A DNA stretch of 64,000 bases from Gonatopus flavifemur (GCA_018340375.1 JAFFJZ010000001.1:11426001-11490000); one strand, 5' to 3'. Shown: positions 24,976-38,320, counted from the first letter of the stretch. Program-made: numbers and translations. The notes: generated from the letters alone by a model not told the origin.

Positions 24976-25614
24976 GATGACAGATAGTGTCCAAAATATA
25001 GTGGTGTGATTTAATCTCGAACTCGCATTTTATACTGAATAGTGTAAATAACAATAAATTAAAATTGCAAACAACTATGAATATGAACAACAAGAACAAC
25101 AACAGGCATTAAATTATGATGACTTACAAGTAATCTATATGAAATGTTTATTAATAAACATTAGTAAAATAATTTACTCAAAAGTAATCGAGTACTTGTC
25201 TTGCTCTTGTTTTGACTTCCTTTTCCTAATCATTGAATCCTTTTGATCAGCAGTTGCGATACGAATGACCAGGGTCAGATTCACATCCAGATGTACTCGG
25301 CAGGTGTCGAAAGCCTCACGTCCAGCGCAGAATTTTATCGATTAAGCCCAACGATCCGAAGGAAACAAGAATGAAGGAAAAAGCTGATGCGAAGAGGACC
25401 TGAATCCAGCGCTGCGGACAATTCGAATGAAACTTCAGGCATAAAATTGAATTGAATTTCATACTTTGGGATTTACCGAAGACCTGTTCTTGGAAAAGTC
25501 AAAATAATGTGCACATTAACCAAGGAAAATAACGTCTGACATTTGTCGGAGAGTGATGCATAAGGGGTGAATTTTAACCCTCAGGTGCCCCACGGGGATC
25601 AAAAGGGAACAAGA
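24976..25614. other. 3' UTR and spacer
   Basis: AATAAA-type hexamers near 25052 and 25153 could end the transcript of the 24384 exon. 25250-25560 is less AT-rich, and no gene was recognised in it. Confidence 0.4.
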
Positions 25615-25876
25615 CCCTGGTAAAAGTCTAATAGCAATTCATGAGAGGATGCCGACTACGTTTCAATGAGGAATTATGACATAATCACCAACTATAATTG
25701 ATCATGGTGATTCATAGTTCCGATCTTATGGAGCATATTCCATAATCATTCATGAACAATCATAGAAACGAATTTATGGGACTTCGTGCTTTACTTATGA
25801 ATATTCTGTTGCAGAATCCATGATTTTCAATAGTAAAAATATCTTCATATGAATTGCTATTAGACTTTAACCGGGG
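25615..25876. mobile_element. CCCTGGTAAAAG MITE
   Basis: Left end CCCTGGTAAAAGTCTAATAG pairs with the inverted right end CCCCGGTTAAAGTCTAATAG. GA is on both flanks. Arms share AGCAATTCATGAGA and TCTGTTGCAGAATCC with 17352-17520. Confidence 0.75.
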
Positions 25877-25906
25877 GAGGTTTTCGAAGATCTGATCTTC
25901 TATTCA

Positions 25907-27306
25907 CCCCAGAAAAAATATTTCTCTTCAAAATTCTTCACACCTCTTCAGATTTTTCTACATAACTGTCAGATTTCGGACGCTTTGAGAAATTTACAGA
26001 ATTTTTAACCATAAATATTACTCTACAAATTTCTGCATTACTCTGCAAAATTGTACATAATTCTTCCAATCTTCGTAATATTTTATGAATTTCTCCACAA
26101 AATTCGTACAAAACTCGTCAAATCTACATATTGCATTGAATACTTCTCTGCATATTTCTGCATTACTCTACAAATCTTTGTTTTATCTATTCACTTTTGC
26201 TTGAGAAAAAAAATTTTTGTTCAGAGTTTATCTCTACAAATCTCCTTCCAGTTTCGACTTGAATGACATTACGGAAGAGACACCACATTGAAAGTCCATT
26301 TTTAGGAACTTTCCTCAGTGAGGATTGAACCCGGGTCCTGCGAGTGAGAAGCAAAGCCTCTATCACATCAGCGGATCTCCGAGATGACTAAAGTAATCCT
26401 CAAGTACCACTTATGGGAATCATCGCAATGGAAAATTTTGAAAAATTCGTTTTCGTGAGGTATAGACCAATCAATTCAGAATCTTCTGAAACGAAAAATG
26501 AATAGGTCGTGGGAGAGAGGATTTTTTTTACCTCAACTTGTAAATTTTTCCAAGTGCTGAGTCAAGTCGATAGAAAATTTTGAAAGTTCGTCCCTGTAAG
26601 ATATAGACCAATCGATTCAGAATCTTATGAAACGAAAAATGAGTAGATCGTGGGAGAAAGGTTTTTTTCGACCTTAGCTTGTAAATTTTCCAACTGCTGG
26701 GTCAAATCGATAGAAAATTTTAAAAAATTCGTTCCCGTTGGATATAGACTAATCGATTCAGAATCCTCCGAAAGGAAAAATGAGTGGGTCGTGGGAGAGA
26801 GGTTTTTTCGAGGGCTACTAGTGAATTTTACTTAAGTTGTTTTGAGTCGATTGAAAAATTTGAAAAAATTCACTTTATCTCCGCAAATGCGATTTGAGAA
26901 AAATGTATGAATTTGTATAGAAAACTCAACTCTCCGCCACAAGCCGTAATATTCTTGGAATAGACAAATAAAGAGAAAATTCGAATTTTCTTCTGCAAAC
27001 TACATTTGCAGAGAAATGTATGAATTCGTGGAGAAAATTCCTTTCCTCATCAAATGTTTCCACCATTTATCAAGTAGAAAAATGTTGAGAAAATTCAACA
27101 TTTCTCAACAAAACAACTTTGACCAATAAGTTGGAAATGTACAGAGAAACCTTTACTGGCAATAGAAATTTTCAGAAATATGCAGAATTTCACAGAGTTT
27201 TGGAAGATGAATCTGTTGAAAAAATTCCTTCTTTCTCTAAGAATTGCGATAATGAAGTTTTGCAGAGATATTGTTGAAGTTTTGAAGAGAAATATTTTTA
27301 TTGGGG
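25907..27306. mobile_element. 1.4-kb CCCCAATAAAAATATTTC element with a tRNA-like insert, copy 1
   Basis: Left end CCCCAGAAAAAATATTTCTC, right end inverted CCCCAATAAAAATATTTCTC, CA on both flanks. The interior has tandem blocks of about 120 bp that begin near GATCGTGGGAGAAAGG. A tRNA-like stretch lies at 26315-26385. There is no transposase. The copy at 55194-56595 is the same element in the opposite orientation, same length to within 2 bp. Confidence 0.85.
26315..26385 (-). ncRNA. tRNA-like sequence carried by the 25907-27306 element
   Basis: Read on the minus strand, there is a B-box-like GGGTTCAATCC (26322-26332), a preceding segment resembling an anticodon arm (CTTCTCACTCG) and a D-arm-like GATGTGATAGAGGC. 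It looks like a decayed tRNA, closest in layout to a tRNA-Glu with a CTC-type loop. Stems are imperfect, so it is unlikely to be a working tRNA. The same sequence is in the second copy of the element. Confidence 0.5.
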
Positions 27307-29403
27307 CATAGGGGCGAAGAGGAACGATTTGAAACCAGAACAGGGATGAAATTCAAGAATCAAAATAAATTCTTTTTATCATTGAACAAGCTTGATCCAG
27401 TGGATTGCAATGCACAACGAAAGGTTAACGAAAACACGCGAGAGTACGTGGGGTAACTGAGGGTTAACATTGCATAGGCGTGTAATATAATTATTTGAAG
27501 GGTGGATGATTTTCATACATGAAAAAAAGAATATTATATATTGTTTAGAAAAAGTTATGATCTTATTTCTCATTATGAAAAGAATACATCATCGATATCT
27601 GTTGATGAGAAATTTATAAACACAGATAAAAAAAATTTCTGAAGATTATTACATTATATTATGAACTGATGAATCTTTCTTTACATATATTTCTTTGAAT
27701 TTATAAATATCAGTAATGATTGTCCGTATGTATGTGCATACATTATTATCATTTCTGTTTCCATCTTTATGTACAAATCTAATATAAAAATAATTGGAAA
27801 TATTATATTCAATATTGTATAGAATATTCTAAAAATTTCTCCATCCAATAATTATAAATCGTATAATTCAACAATAGAGTTCAACAAAAATTGCACTGTT
27901 GTAATGTTTAACAGGTATAACAATATTTATAACAATAGATCACAGGTCATTCTTCTATTCATTCCTGGTTATTGTAATTCACTCATTTGGCCTAAAACAA
28001 TGTTTTTAGAAATTAATTAATCATTCAATCATCATCTTTCCAACGTAACTGTACTGTGAAGATTGAGCTACTGTAAAATAAAAGAAGATTCATATCATTA
28101 AAATATAAGAAAAAAAGTGAAAAATACATGTGGCGCTGCTGAGGAGTTGTACAAAAAATCAAATAGTTGCAGGATGAATAGTTATTACAAATATATATAT
28201 GCATGGAAGTAATTAAAATCTTCAATCCCACATGTTTCGTTTCTAAATCATCTCTGAGTGTAAAGAAAATCTTTCACACTGTTGAAAGAAACTTCGGGAA
28301 AAATCCAGTACCGTACTGGAAGCAATTAACCTGTACATTTGTACCGAAAAATTACATTCAAATCATGAAAATTCCAGTACACGTATTAGAAAATTCTTGT
28401 ATTTATACTAGAAAATTGAAATAAAAGACATGAATTTTCATGTAAAATTTTCTTGTACGTAAGCTGAAAAATTCGTCATTAACAGTGCATATGAAATTCA
28501 ACAAATTTTTGATGAATCTATTAAAATTATTGCACCAGCAATTTTTAGATTAAAATGCCAAATAAGTCAAATTTGAAATATTATCAGGTACTCTAACACA
28601 TTTCAGTTGTTCATTTCTCTTGAACTATAAAATGCTTATGCTCATTAATTACGTATAAAAAAGTAAACATTGTATACTTTGATCTATCACCAGTGCTGTG
28701 AAATTCCTAAAGCCTCTATATCACCATTCATTTCGCAATTTATTGACCTTGCTACTTGTCATTAAAAGAATCTCATTAAAAGAATTTCTCAAACATATTT
28801 TGAGAAAAAAGTATGCGTGGAATGATTAAGTTCATAGAATATTATAAAATAGAATTCGCTAATTTTTTTACTTATCTTTCGAACAATGGAACTTCAAATT
28901 GGACAATAGAAAGCATTAATAGTAGAAAATCAAATTCCCATAAAATGTGATTAGGACTACAAAGTCGCACACAAACTTGTTATCAATCTTCTGATCGAGT
29001 AATAAAAATATGCCAAAGGAAGAAATGGAATTTTTCTGTATGGTTCTAAAATTCGGAGACTCATGCTAGCAAAAAAGAGGAAAAATGTTCAAAACTCGGA
29101 TCTCTCTGTTATTCTTCTTATATCTTATGATGAGAAATATCGATTCCAGAGAAATTTCTTGAATACTCTGAGAAAAAGTAGAAGTATTTCCACTTGCACG
29201 ATAAATCCAAACATTCAATAGATATTGTGTTATTCATGAGAATGAATGAATGAATTGCGTTTTAAAAACAGATTCAATACAGATTCTCGAGTATTCTCCT
29301 ATTTGAAACGAAAAAATGATTTTCTTCTTTTGTAATTCAGCATTCGTGAAGTGAACTACGTTTCCAGGCTTTCAACTTGAAAAGTTTTGAATTAAATTGA
29401 AAA
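27307..29403. other. AT-rich spacer
   Basis: No gene recognised. 28256-28500 contains fragments similar to the GTACTGGAA elements (for example CCAGTACCGTACTGG near 28307). The rest is AT-rich and would include the MOCS1 3' UTR at its right edge. Confidence 0.4.
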
Positions 29404-32400
29404 TCACCTCTCTTCTCTGAAGAAATCTCGCTGACCTCCAGTTTTTGATACTAATTGAATACTAATTATTTCCATTGTATCCGGAGGAGCAGCTTTCTTA
29501 CACATATCATAAACGGTAAGAGCTGATACGCTAACAGCCGTTAATGCTTCCATTTCAACCCCTGTTTTACCCGCACAATGAACTTCAGCTGTTATTTCTA
29601 CTTGATGTAGTACTGTATCCAATTTCAATTCGACCTTCACGAATGATAACATTAAAGTATGACATAAAGGTATTAGATTTGAAGTATGCTTAGCTGCCAT
29701 AATGCCTGCTAATTGCGAGACAGATAATACATCTCCTTTTTTCACATTATTTTCAGCGATTAACTTGGATATTACTGGACCAACCTTGACCAAACCTCTT
29801 GCTATAGCTGTGCGTTTACTTTCGTTTTTAGATCCTACGTCAACCATACTTGCCTTCCCTCGTTCATCCACGTGAGTAAGGGAATACTGTCTTATAGAAT
29901 TATAATTTTGAGCAAATGACGCGACTGATATGTTTGATAAACTAGGTGACCATGTCTTCCACTGGAAATTATTACGTCCCAACGTATATTTGTCAGGGCC
30001 TGAAATAGAAAAATAAATCTGAAAACTGTATCAGCGATGTAACAAAGGTGATTCTTATTAAAATCAAATATTCTTTACGACACTCAATTATTTTGAATTT
30101 TAATAAGAAGCTCATGGTGAATTTAGCGACAACGTCTGTACCTATGTTGTAAAATGATTTTCCGATTGATCGTATCCCGCGTGAAATTCAAGTTAACCAC
30201 CTATCAGGATCATTGGTCTATTTTCCATCTGAGATAAATTGAACATCCCTGGAACATTATAATCGGTATAAACGTTATCGCTAGATTTTCTGTGTGAAGG
30301 AATTTTTAATATTTCATTTCAAGTGGCTCAATTTCAATATTCAAATAAAAAACTTTAGGAAGATATTGAGGTTTTACAAAAATTATACCAAACAGTTTAA
30401 TAAATGGAACGTTTGACACGTGGACATTCACTGCCACTAATTCGTGATTTTTCATTTTCGATTTCCAGTAATCAGAAAGAGCTAGACTTTTTTTCTTTTC
30501 AAATTATATTGAAATGGAAATTAAATTAACAGAATTCCAAAAACTTTCATTTACTTCTCAACTTTATAAAAATCATTTAAAGTTTTCCAGTCACTGAGTA
30601 CTGAGGTCGTACTCAGATATTGGTGAATTTACGCTAAAATTCTCAATGAATTTGTATTCTATTTGACATCAACAATGAAGTATCTCACCTGCATGTTGTT
30701 TCTTTTTACGCCGAACAGCCTTACCAATTAATTCACGTAAAACATTCTCAGAAGCCCCATTTCGTAAAGCATCTCTCAAGGATATTTCACCTTTCCCTTC
30801 GAAGAGACATACCTTCAAATTCCCATCTGCCGTGATTCTTAACCTATTACATGAACTACAAAAATGTTCACTCATAGACGTAATGAATCCAACTTGTCCT
30901 ACAAATCCTGGAACTTGATAGGCCTGCGGAAATAAAAATCGGGCACATAAAACTGTTCAAAGGACTGGTAATATTTCGTGATAAAAATTAATGGTTATCA
31001 ATTATGATACGATTAAATATATTTTTGATTTTATTCTACTCAAGATTTGCAATACTGATAATCGTGAGTGCATGTTTATCACATAAAATGCATTTTAGAT
31101 TGTTTCTATATATAAAATAACTACTGAAAATGCAACTTACTTTCGAAGTGTTGTTTGGTTCATTGGGAAGAGCTTGGAAATCGGGATAAGATTTTCTGAT
31201 AATTTCCTTCATCTCACTGAACGAAAGCATTTTATTCTCCTTCCACTCATTTCCTTGGAACGGCATATATTCAATAAAACGCACATCGATCGGTTGATAT
31301 TTTGTCAAATTTACAAAATCCACCAATTCATCGTCATTGAAACCTCGCATTACAACGCAATTGATCTACAATCATTGTTGAAATTAAATATTCATACGAG
31401 CCTGATTTGTTCCAAATGTATCATGTTCTTAAGAAATTTGCCTAACAGCTTCAAAGAATACAAATACATTTCTAAAATGTTCCGGAAAAATTACAGAAAT
31501 GTAACTGAAGCCAGCTTTTATTAATGATTTTATATAATACTTCTTAATTTCTTCAAGTTCAAGGTCATATACATGAGGCAATCATAAAATTTTTGAAATT
31601 ATGTTATTAGTTATTTCTTAAAGTGATCGACATGCACAGAAAAAAGTGTGTTTTTGTTTTGAGTGGATTACAATAATGTTTTCTGTGTTTTTACTGATTT
31701 ATGAAAATGATGTTGGAATATATTTTGCTAATGGAAAAAAAAAAACATTACTTACCTTCAATGGATTATAACCCAATTGTACTCCCAAGTCTATGGAAGC
31801 TTTGACTTTAATCCATCCTTTTCTGCGAGTGAATTGTTCGAAACGCTCTGGTTTCAAAGTATCTAAGGAAATATTCAGTAAATCCAATCCCGCTCGTTGC
31901 AGAGCTGGTAATTGTCGGGTCAATGTTAAACCATTACTTGTCATTGCTACTTGTTCCAGTCCATCTAAAGCTTTTAATTGAGCTGAAATTAAAAACACAT
32001 TCTTTAGTGATTTTTTGAAAATTACTCCATTCATATCCATGCAAGTTCAAAGACTAAGGTTAGAAGAATCAATAGAAAACTAATATTTTCGTGCTCCTAA
32101 TCTGTAAATCCGATTAATGCAGAAGGTGAATATATGAATATGTATGTAAATATTTTATCAATTATATCAAATTCGTAATAAATTTAGAAAATTGTAAAGA
32201 AATCTCACAAGTAGAGGAATAATTTTGTTCGTTTCTATCTTGAAGATTTATCTAAAAATCGCATGAAGCAGGTTTGAAGCATTTTCAGGACGTTATAACC
32301 TTCTCAAAACAGTTTGACCATGTTTTTCGAATTTTTGGGACTTGCATTGAATAGCATAACATTTTCGACATCATAAGACATCAATCTTGCACAAAAAAAG

Positions 32401-33848
32401 TTCATTTTTCAAAATTTATATCCACATGAGTTATTTACCAACAATATCAACGATATCCTTTCGAACAGTAGGTTCGCCACCAGTTAAGCGTATTTTTTTT
32501 ACACCTTCTTTTACGAATAATTCAGCCAATTGAATGATCTCATCAATCTGTAAAATACCTTCCTTCGGAGTGAGCTTGATACCTTCAGCAGGCATACAAT
32601 ATGTACCTAAAATATATATCAAATCATTGAATATCTTCAGAATCTTCTTTATATTCATCATGAATAAAAAAGAATTATAATTACTTACAACGAAGATTGC
32701 AACGTTCCGTGACCGATAATCTGAGATAAGTGTGATGACGTCCAAATGAATCTGTCAATATTCTATTATCAAGATCGTTATTAAGCTTTTCTCGAAACTT
32801 TTGAACCTGTAATGTTCAGTGAATTATAAGGGCTTTTGTTCAATACAAAATTCTGAAAGTAATTAAAATTTTTAATGACATTGTTCTCTATTCAAATTTG
32901 GACTCATATTTTAAAGTTTCCCATCGAAAATTAAAGAAAATGATAGATTATTGAAATCGTTATTCAGGAAGTTTCTTCCCACATAGCGTAGGGATTCCAC
33001 ATTCTTCTTCCCACTAGGCGTAATGTTTGTGCCACATGTACTGTATGTGTTACTATCGCAGGTCGCAAAGTTTGAACGGATTTTGTCCGGAATTATAAAT
33101 ATCGCCAAACAAATCAGCCTAAAAATCAAGTGTGCGGACAAAAATGTCCAATTTTTTCGACCTGGGATTCGTTGAGAGTCGATTTTTCAATCAAAAATGA
33201 ATTACAGTGAAGGAGTTTATCCATGCGATCATTGTGATATCGAATAATCATTTCATAATAGTACATTAATGATTGATATATAATCTGATAAAACAGCTCC
33301 TCAATTAGTACAGATAAATTTCAGATCAGATTATATTTGATTGGATCCGATTTGATCATACCATGTGTTTGAATTATTTCTTGTTGAACATTTTTTTTTT
33401 AAATCTTTCAACGAGTAGCTTGATACAAGCTTTCGTGTTATGATTGTCAAATTATTCTTTACAATTGAGTTTATTCGCGAACAATAAGTAGCAAGATTTA
33501 AAAGTGCAACATCATGGTTTATATCATTTTTACGTATCTCACATGATTTCTAAATGATAAAAAAGTGAGACACTATAGTTACGTAACGTATACGTATTCT
33601 GCTCAGCTTTGAAAAAATGCTTCCAAAGCGTTTATGTATATCTACATGAGATGAAAGATATGAATTTTACACCATAGAAAATATTCATCAAATAATTTAC
33701 TAGCGCGCTATAGGAATAGAGTATCATTATGGGTTCTTTAATGCACATAGATTTTGATTTTCATACTCACCGCAACAGAAACTTTTGCATTCGTTGACAT
33801 GTTTGTTGCACTCAATGCCTGATGATTGAAAAATACTTTCCGCAACAT
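29404..33848 (-). CDS. MOCS1: MOCS1: fused GTP 3',8-cyclase (MoaA) and cyclic pyranopterin monophosphate synthase (MoaC)
   Basis: Seven exons on the minus strand: 33771-33848, 32689-32806, 32439-32606, 31756-31982, 31141-31365, 30689-30923 and 29404-29999. All use GT-AG junctions and the phases agree. The product is 548 residues and carries out the first steps of molybdenum cofactor synthesis, turning GTP into cyclic pyranopterin monophosphate. Residues about 1-60 form a leader ([12 protein letters not shown]) that could target mitochondria. The radical-SAM cluster site CNLRCTYC spans exons 2 and 3, followed by [10 protein letters not shown]. The second iron-sulphur site, [15 protein letters not shown] with a later VCLF cysteine, is in exon 6. 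Exon 7 is the whole MoaC domain with [10 protein letters not shown] and [12 protein letters not shown]. Joining exon 6 to exon 7 gives the fused form, which lacks the C-terminal double glycine of the MoaA half; an alternative exon supplies it. The neighbour FNTA-type gene is divergent. Confidence 0.93.
30193..30248 (-). CDS. MOCS1: MOCS1 alternative exon: double-glycine end of the MOCS1A form
   Basis: This exon lies inside the intron between exons 6 and 7. It starts after TTCCAG in the same phase that exon 6 leaves, and adds [17 protein letters not shown] and a TAA stop. It ends the MoaA protein at 368 residues with the Gly-Gly tail that vertebrate MOCS1A needs for activity. Skipping it fuses the reading frame to the MoaC exon. 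This mirrors the known bicistronic/fused splice choice of animal MOCS1. The short length, in-phase acceptor and family match make chance very unlikely; whether the downstream MoaC frame is translated from this transcript cannot be seen. Confidence 0.88.
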
Positions 33849-35598
33849 GTTCTAGAAAAAAGGAAAAACAGAATACAACACAACTCGATGATAGATGTTC
33901 TTTTCAAACTGATTGAAGTATAATAATGTTGTTGAAATTTCAGTCGTTCATTTCTGAATATATTTCCCCGGTAAAATTAATCATACATGTGTTTGGTATG
34001 TAAATTTTGAGAAATATTTATCATGATATGGATTTACTATGAACATTGATATACAATATTGATTTTATAACATTGAATTCAGATTGATCGAATTTCAGAG
34101 TCTGTATTGTATTTGATTGTGCGAAATGGAGCATGAAATTTGTTTGAAGATGTAAATGGCTGATCTTCAATATACTTTCCTGGTTATCGTATGCCAAGTT
34201 TGGAAATCTTAAACTTCCTTTTTTCTCATAGAATAATAATTTACAATCATGATATATTTACTTGACAATTTTCAAAATTATTGACATTATCGTTGAATTT
34301 CAAAATCTGCATAATAGATATATTTAGGAGACATTGAATATTTCAATTGTTGCACATTATGAAAAAATTTGAAAAAAATTCTTAGAAATGTTCTCTAATA
34401 CGTAGAATATTACACGTATTATTGACCCTGATTGAAAAGGCCCATTAAAACTTGCTAAATCACATCAAAATTGGGCAAAAATCTGGTTGAATCTCATTTA
34501 ATCATTTGGTCAATTTTGAAAATTTTTCCAACAAAAATCTCATTGAATCTCACTAAATTTGTATACATTTGTATATCATTAGATATATCAACTTTCGATC
34601 ATCCAACAATATTATAGACATTTTAATAAACTCTACGATATTTCTGATTTTAAGCTTAGAACCATAGAATGTTTGTAGATAATTTTTATGGCTGGTTTAG
34701 AGGCAGTTTAGAAGATATCTCGAGACATATATTTTCAACAGAATGAAACGAGTATTCAAATACCTGCATATTCATTGTATATTAGAAAACTTTTCACTTG
34801 CAACAATTAACAACACTTTTGAAGGTCTATTGCAATAATTTGAATGAATCTTGATTCAAAAATTGCTCATATCCACATTCATCGAAAGCTTTGCATCAAC
34901 TGGTTGTTTACTCATTCTTCCACACTTACTTTCAATGATTATTTGCTCCAAAGAAAACCACGAAACAACAAATGTGCTACAGGATCTGATAATGAGAATT
35001 TATTATGCAATCATCACAACTTGTAATTTTGATAATTGAGGATACAACATTGATGACTAGTTGATAGTTGTATTGTAAAATTCAATTATCGTCAAATGAA
35101 TACCACTGCAAATGAAACTGAGTACATTTGTTTCATTAACATTAAAAGAGAATAAATCCCTCACAGTAAAATGCTGAACAAATATGCAGTAAATTGTTAA
35201 AAAAGATACAACAGTTTGAAGCAATTTGCAGGGACGTTGCGTCGCCAAATGCGCAACAATATGTTGTAAATCTAGGATTTCAGCTCGAGTTGTTATCGTG
35301 GTGCTAAGAAGGTGCTTGGTTTTATGAAACTCTCAATCACATGTGTAGCAAATTCCCAGCAACTTTACGGAAACTTGATATACAACTTAAGAGCAACGAT
35401 TACACAGCAACTTTTGTTGTAATAATTTTAGGAAACTTATACGTACTATTCGAATATTTCATTCAGTCAGCATTACTTAATTTGCTGACCCAAGGAATTA
35501 ATCTGTGTTAATCTGATGATAACATAACCTAAAATTTCTTCTACTTGATTAAATATGTTTATAAAACATATGTGTGCTGAAAAGTCATTGCTGTCACG
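33849..35598. promoter_or_regulatory. Intergenic region between divergent MOCS1 and FNTA-type genes
   Basis: Must contain the MOCS1 5' UTR and promoter at its left edge. A relic CCCTGATTGAAAAGGCCCATT at 34427 resembles 6517. No TATA box or initiator can be assigned with confidence in this AT-rich sequence. Confidence 0.4.
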
Positions 35599-36143
35599 GC
35601 TGTGTGTATTTACACCCTGGTGAAAATACGAAAAAAACACGAAAAGTCACGAGAAACTACTAAAACAGGAGATTTTTCGTGACCGTAAAATTCTATCTTC
35701 GTGGATATAGGAGTTTATTTTCGTGACTGTAGCTAATACTTTCGCGGACGTAGGAAATGATTTTTCGTGGATACAGAAAACGTATTCGAGTATACACAGA
35801 AGGTATTTTCGTGAATATACTAGAATCATGCTTAGACACATGCTTATTTCCGAGCTCGAACATTTCGCGTGGATACAGAGAATTATCTTAGAGCCGTGGA
35901 AGGAACGGAATACCTTCCGTGTATACACGCAAACGTCTTCTATATCCACTATCCACGGAAAATCATTCCGTACGTCCACGAAAGCATTAGCTACAGTCAT
36001 GAAAATGAACTCCTAATACTCCTATATCCACCTATATCCACGGATAGAATTTTACGGTCACGACAACTCTCCGGCTTTTAGTGGTTTTTCGTAACTTTTC
36101 GTGTTTTTTTCGTATCTTTGCCAGGGTGTCAATACACACAGCC
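35599..36143. mobile_element. Long palindromic element upstream of the FNTA-type gene
   Basis: The arms extend inward for about 170 bp from GGCTGTGTGTATTTACACCC (left) and its inverse (right), through CCCTGGTGAAAATACG and blocks built on TTTTCGTGA. The centre repeats GTGGATACA/TGTATACAC. The outermost 16 bp are also inverted, so the true ends may be CCCTGG at 35615 within an older palindrome, or GGCTGTG. No matching dinucleotide was found. It ends about 110 bp before the FNTA-type start codon. Confidence 0.7.
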
Positions 36144-36254
36144 CATTGATAAGATTGGTATCCCTGATATCCACCATAATGGGGGAATGTGAGTAAACCG
36201 TTCATGGTCCATGTTACTGAATTTGAATGTATGAAATGAGTTAGACATTTAGAC

Positions 36255-38006
36255 ATGTCGGACAGTTCAGATGAGGATTTAAACGGTGAAGAAGAAACGC
36301 AGTGGGTTCTGTACAAAGATCGTCCAGAATGGGATGATGTAACTCCTGTCCCTCAGGATGATGGACCTAATCCTGTTGTTCAAATTGCCTATTCCGAAAA
36401 ATGTGAGTATTTGATCAATCCTAACCTCATTCTATCTGTTCAAGTACGAATACAACATTAGTTTATTCATTATCTCTTCATGATGTCATTGTCCAATTTA
36501 TTATCCAGGTAATAAGAATGAAGATCAATTTTCTCCACGATATCTATAAAACTTATTAGAATGCTTGGAAAATTCAGGAGACCTTGATTTGCGGAGCAAC
36601 AAAATATGCAATCTCATATTAGAATTTTTTACATTAACTCTCGTAATTAACGAAAATATTACATATGTTGAATTAGTAAATATTCAAAATCGAGTATTCA
36701 ATATTAGAGTATCGGATGACATAATTGATATACAAGATTTTCACAATTCAAGCTTATAGATAGAGGATAAACAAACCAATTAAAAGCACCACGGTTAATT
36801 TAATTGAGACTCCTTCGAGAACATCCTTAATTGATTTTCTTGATTATTTTCATATTTAATACTCATCTGAGAATGATGGATCTGCTCAAGATAATTGCAA
36901 TTAATATTTGTATATTTTGTTTAGTCAAAGATGCCTATGATTACTTTCGAGCAATTTTAAAATCAGATGAAAAATCAGAACGTGCATTGGCCTTAACAGA
37001 AAATTGTATCTGGTTGAATCCTGCTAATTATACTGTATGGCAGTACAGAAGAGAAATTCTGAAAGCTCTGGACAAAGATTTGAGAGAAGAATTAAAATAT
37101 GTAGATAGAATGATCAAATATAATTCGAAAAATTATCAAGTCTGGCATCATAGAAAAGTTATCGTGGAATGGCTTCAAGATGCAAACGAAGAATTGAAAT
37201 TCACAGAGCATGTTTTACAAAAAGATGCTAAAAATTATCACGCATGGCAACACCGACAGTGGTGCATGAAAACTTTCAAGTTGGTATATTATTTTTGTTG
37301 TATCCAACTGAGTATAATACACAAAATTAATTGTTTTTCTAATTTTATGATTTCAGTCTATACAAAAACGAATTGGAGTACGTAGAACAGCTACTAATGG
37401 AAGATGTACGCAATAATTCTGCTTGGAATCAGCGATACTTCGTTGTAAATAACACCACAACATTCGAGCCAAGTATTATAGAAAGAGAAATTGATTTTGC
37501 TCTCAAAAAAATATCCCTAGTCAAATCTAATGAAAGCGCTTGGAATTACCTCAGAGGGTATTTTGGCTTCACTATATTTTTTAAAAGAACGATTAAATCA
37601 ATGGTTTTATAATACTTTCCTATTTTCAGAGTACTTATGCACGATAGTAAAGGTTTAGCGTACAATGAAAAAGTTCTTAAACATTGCGAAGAATTGTACA
37701 ATGAAGGCTATAGAATCAATCATTTATTGGCATGTATCATTGACATTAGTCAAGAAAGAAACATGAACGAAGAATCACCGGATTCGATATTCCACATTAA
37801 GAGTGCTCTCACGGTAACATATTTTTCTTACTCCATAATCATTTTTCCCTCTTTGAAATTTCATTCTCTCTCTAACATTGAAACATTTATTTTTTATATT
37901 CCAGTTATGTAAAGAATTATCTGAAAAATATGATAGAATAAGAAGAAGATATTGGGACTTCATTGGACAACAACTGTCAGAGAAATTAGAATCTGCAACT
38001 GAATGA
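36255..38006 (+). CDS. FNTA: Protein farnesyltransferase / geranylgeranyltransferase type I, alpha subunit
   Basis: Five exons: 36255-36402, 36925-37279, 37357-37557, 37630-37813 and 37905-38006, in consistent phase, giving 329 residues. It is the shared alpha subunit of the two cytosolic heterodimers that attach farnesyl or geranylgeranyl groups to CaaX proteins. The tandem prenyltransferase alpha repeats are clear: [51 protein letters not shown] and [10 protein letters not shown]. The N-terminus is acidic and short ([14 protein letters not shown]), and the proline-rich leader of mammalian forms is absent. The exon 2 donor is CAA|GTTGGT, a weak match, but it is the only one that keeps phase with exon 3 (giving [10 protein letters not shown]). 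The C-terminus ends SEKLESATE. Intron 1 (522 bp) holds an unsupported open frame. Divergent from MOCS1. Confidence 0.93.
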
Positions 38007-38320
38007 TTTGATTCTTTTATATTTTTTTAACAACTTTTGTGGGTTATTTCCATTACAATTTCAATCGCAACCGACAACTGTTCAAGTAAGAAATCTTTTT
38101 CAGTAACTTTCAACTTGAACTAGCACAACAAATTTCAAATATACTTCGTACATTCTATATGGTGAAGTTCATAAATGCATTCACCGAACACACGCGCTAC
38201 TAATTGAACAGTGAAAATGTTTCATCGGTGTGATAATACCATGATGTAAGTTTTTTCCAAGAAAATGTATAAAGATGAAAAGACATTTAACAATATATTG
38301 ATGATTATATTATGAAAGAA

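Noticed and set aside
24860..25102. Hydrophobic frame made of isoleucines
   Set aside because: Opposite-strand reading of the ATT microsatellite.
31174..31524. Plus-strand frame opposite MOCS1
   Set aside because: Shadow of MOCS1 exon 5 on the other strand.
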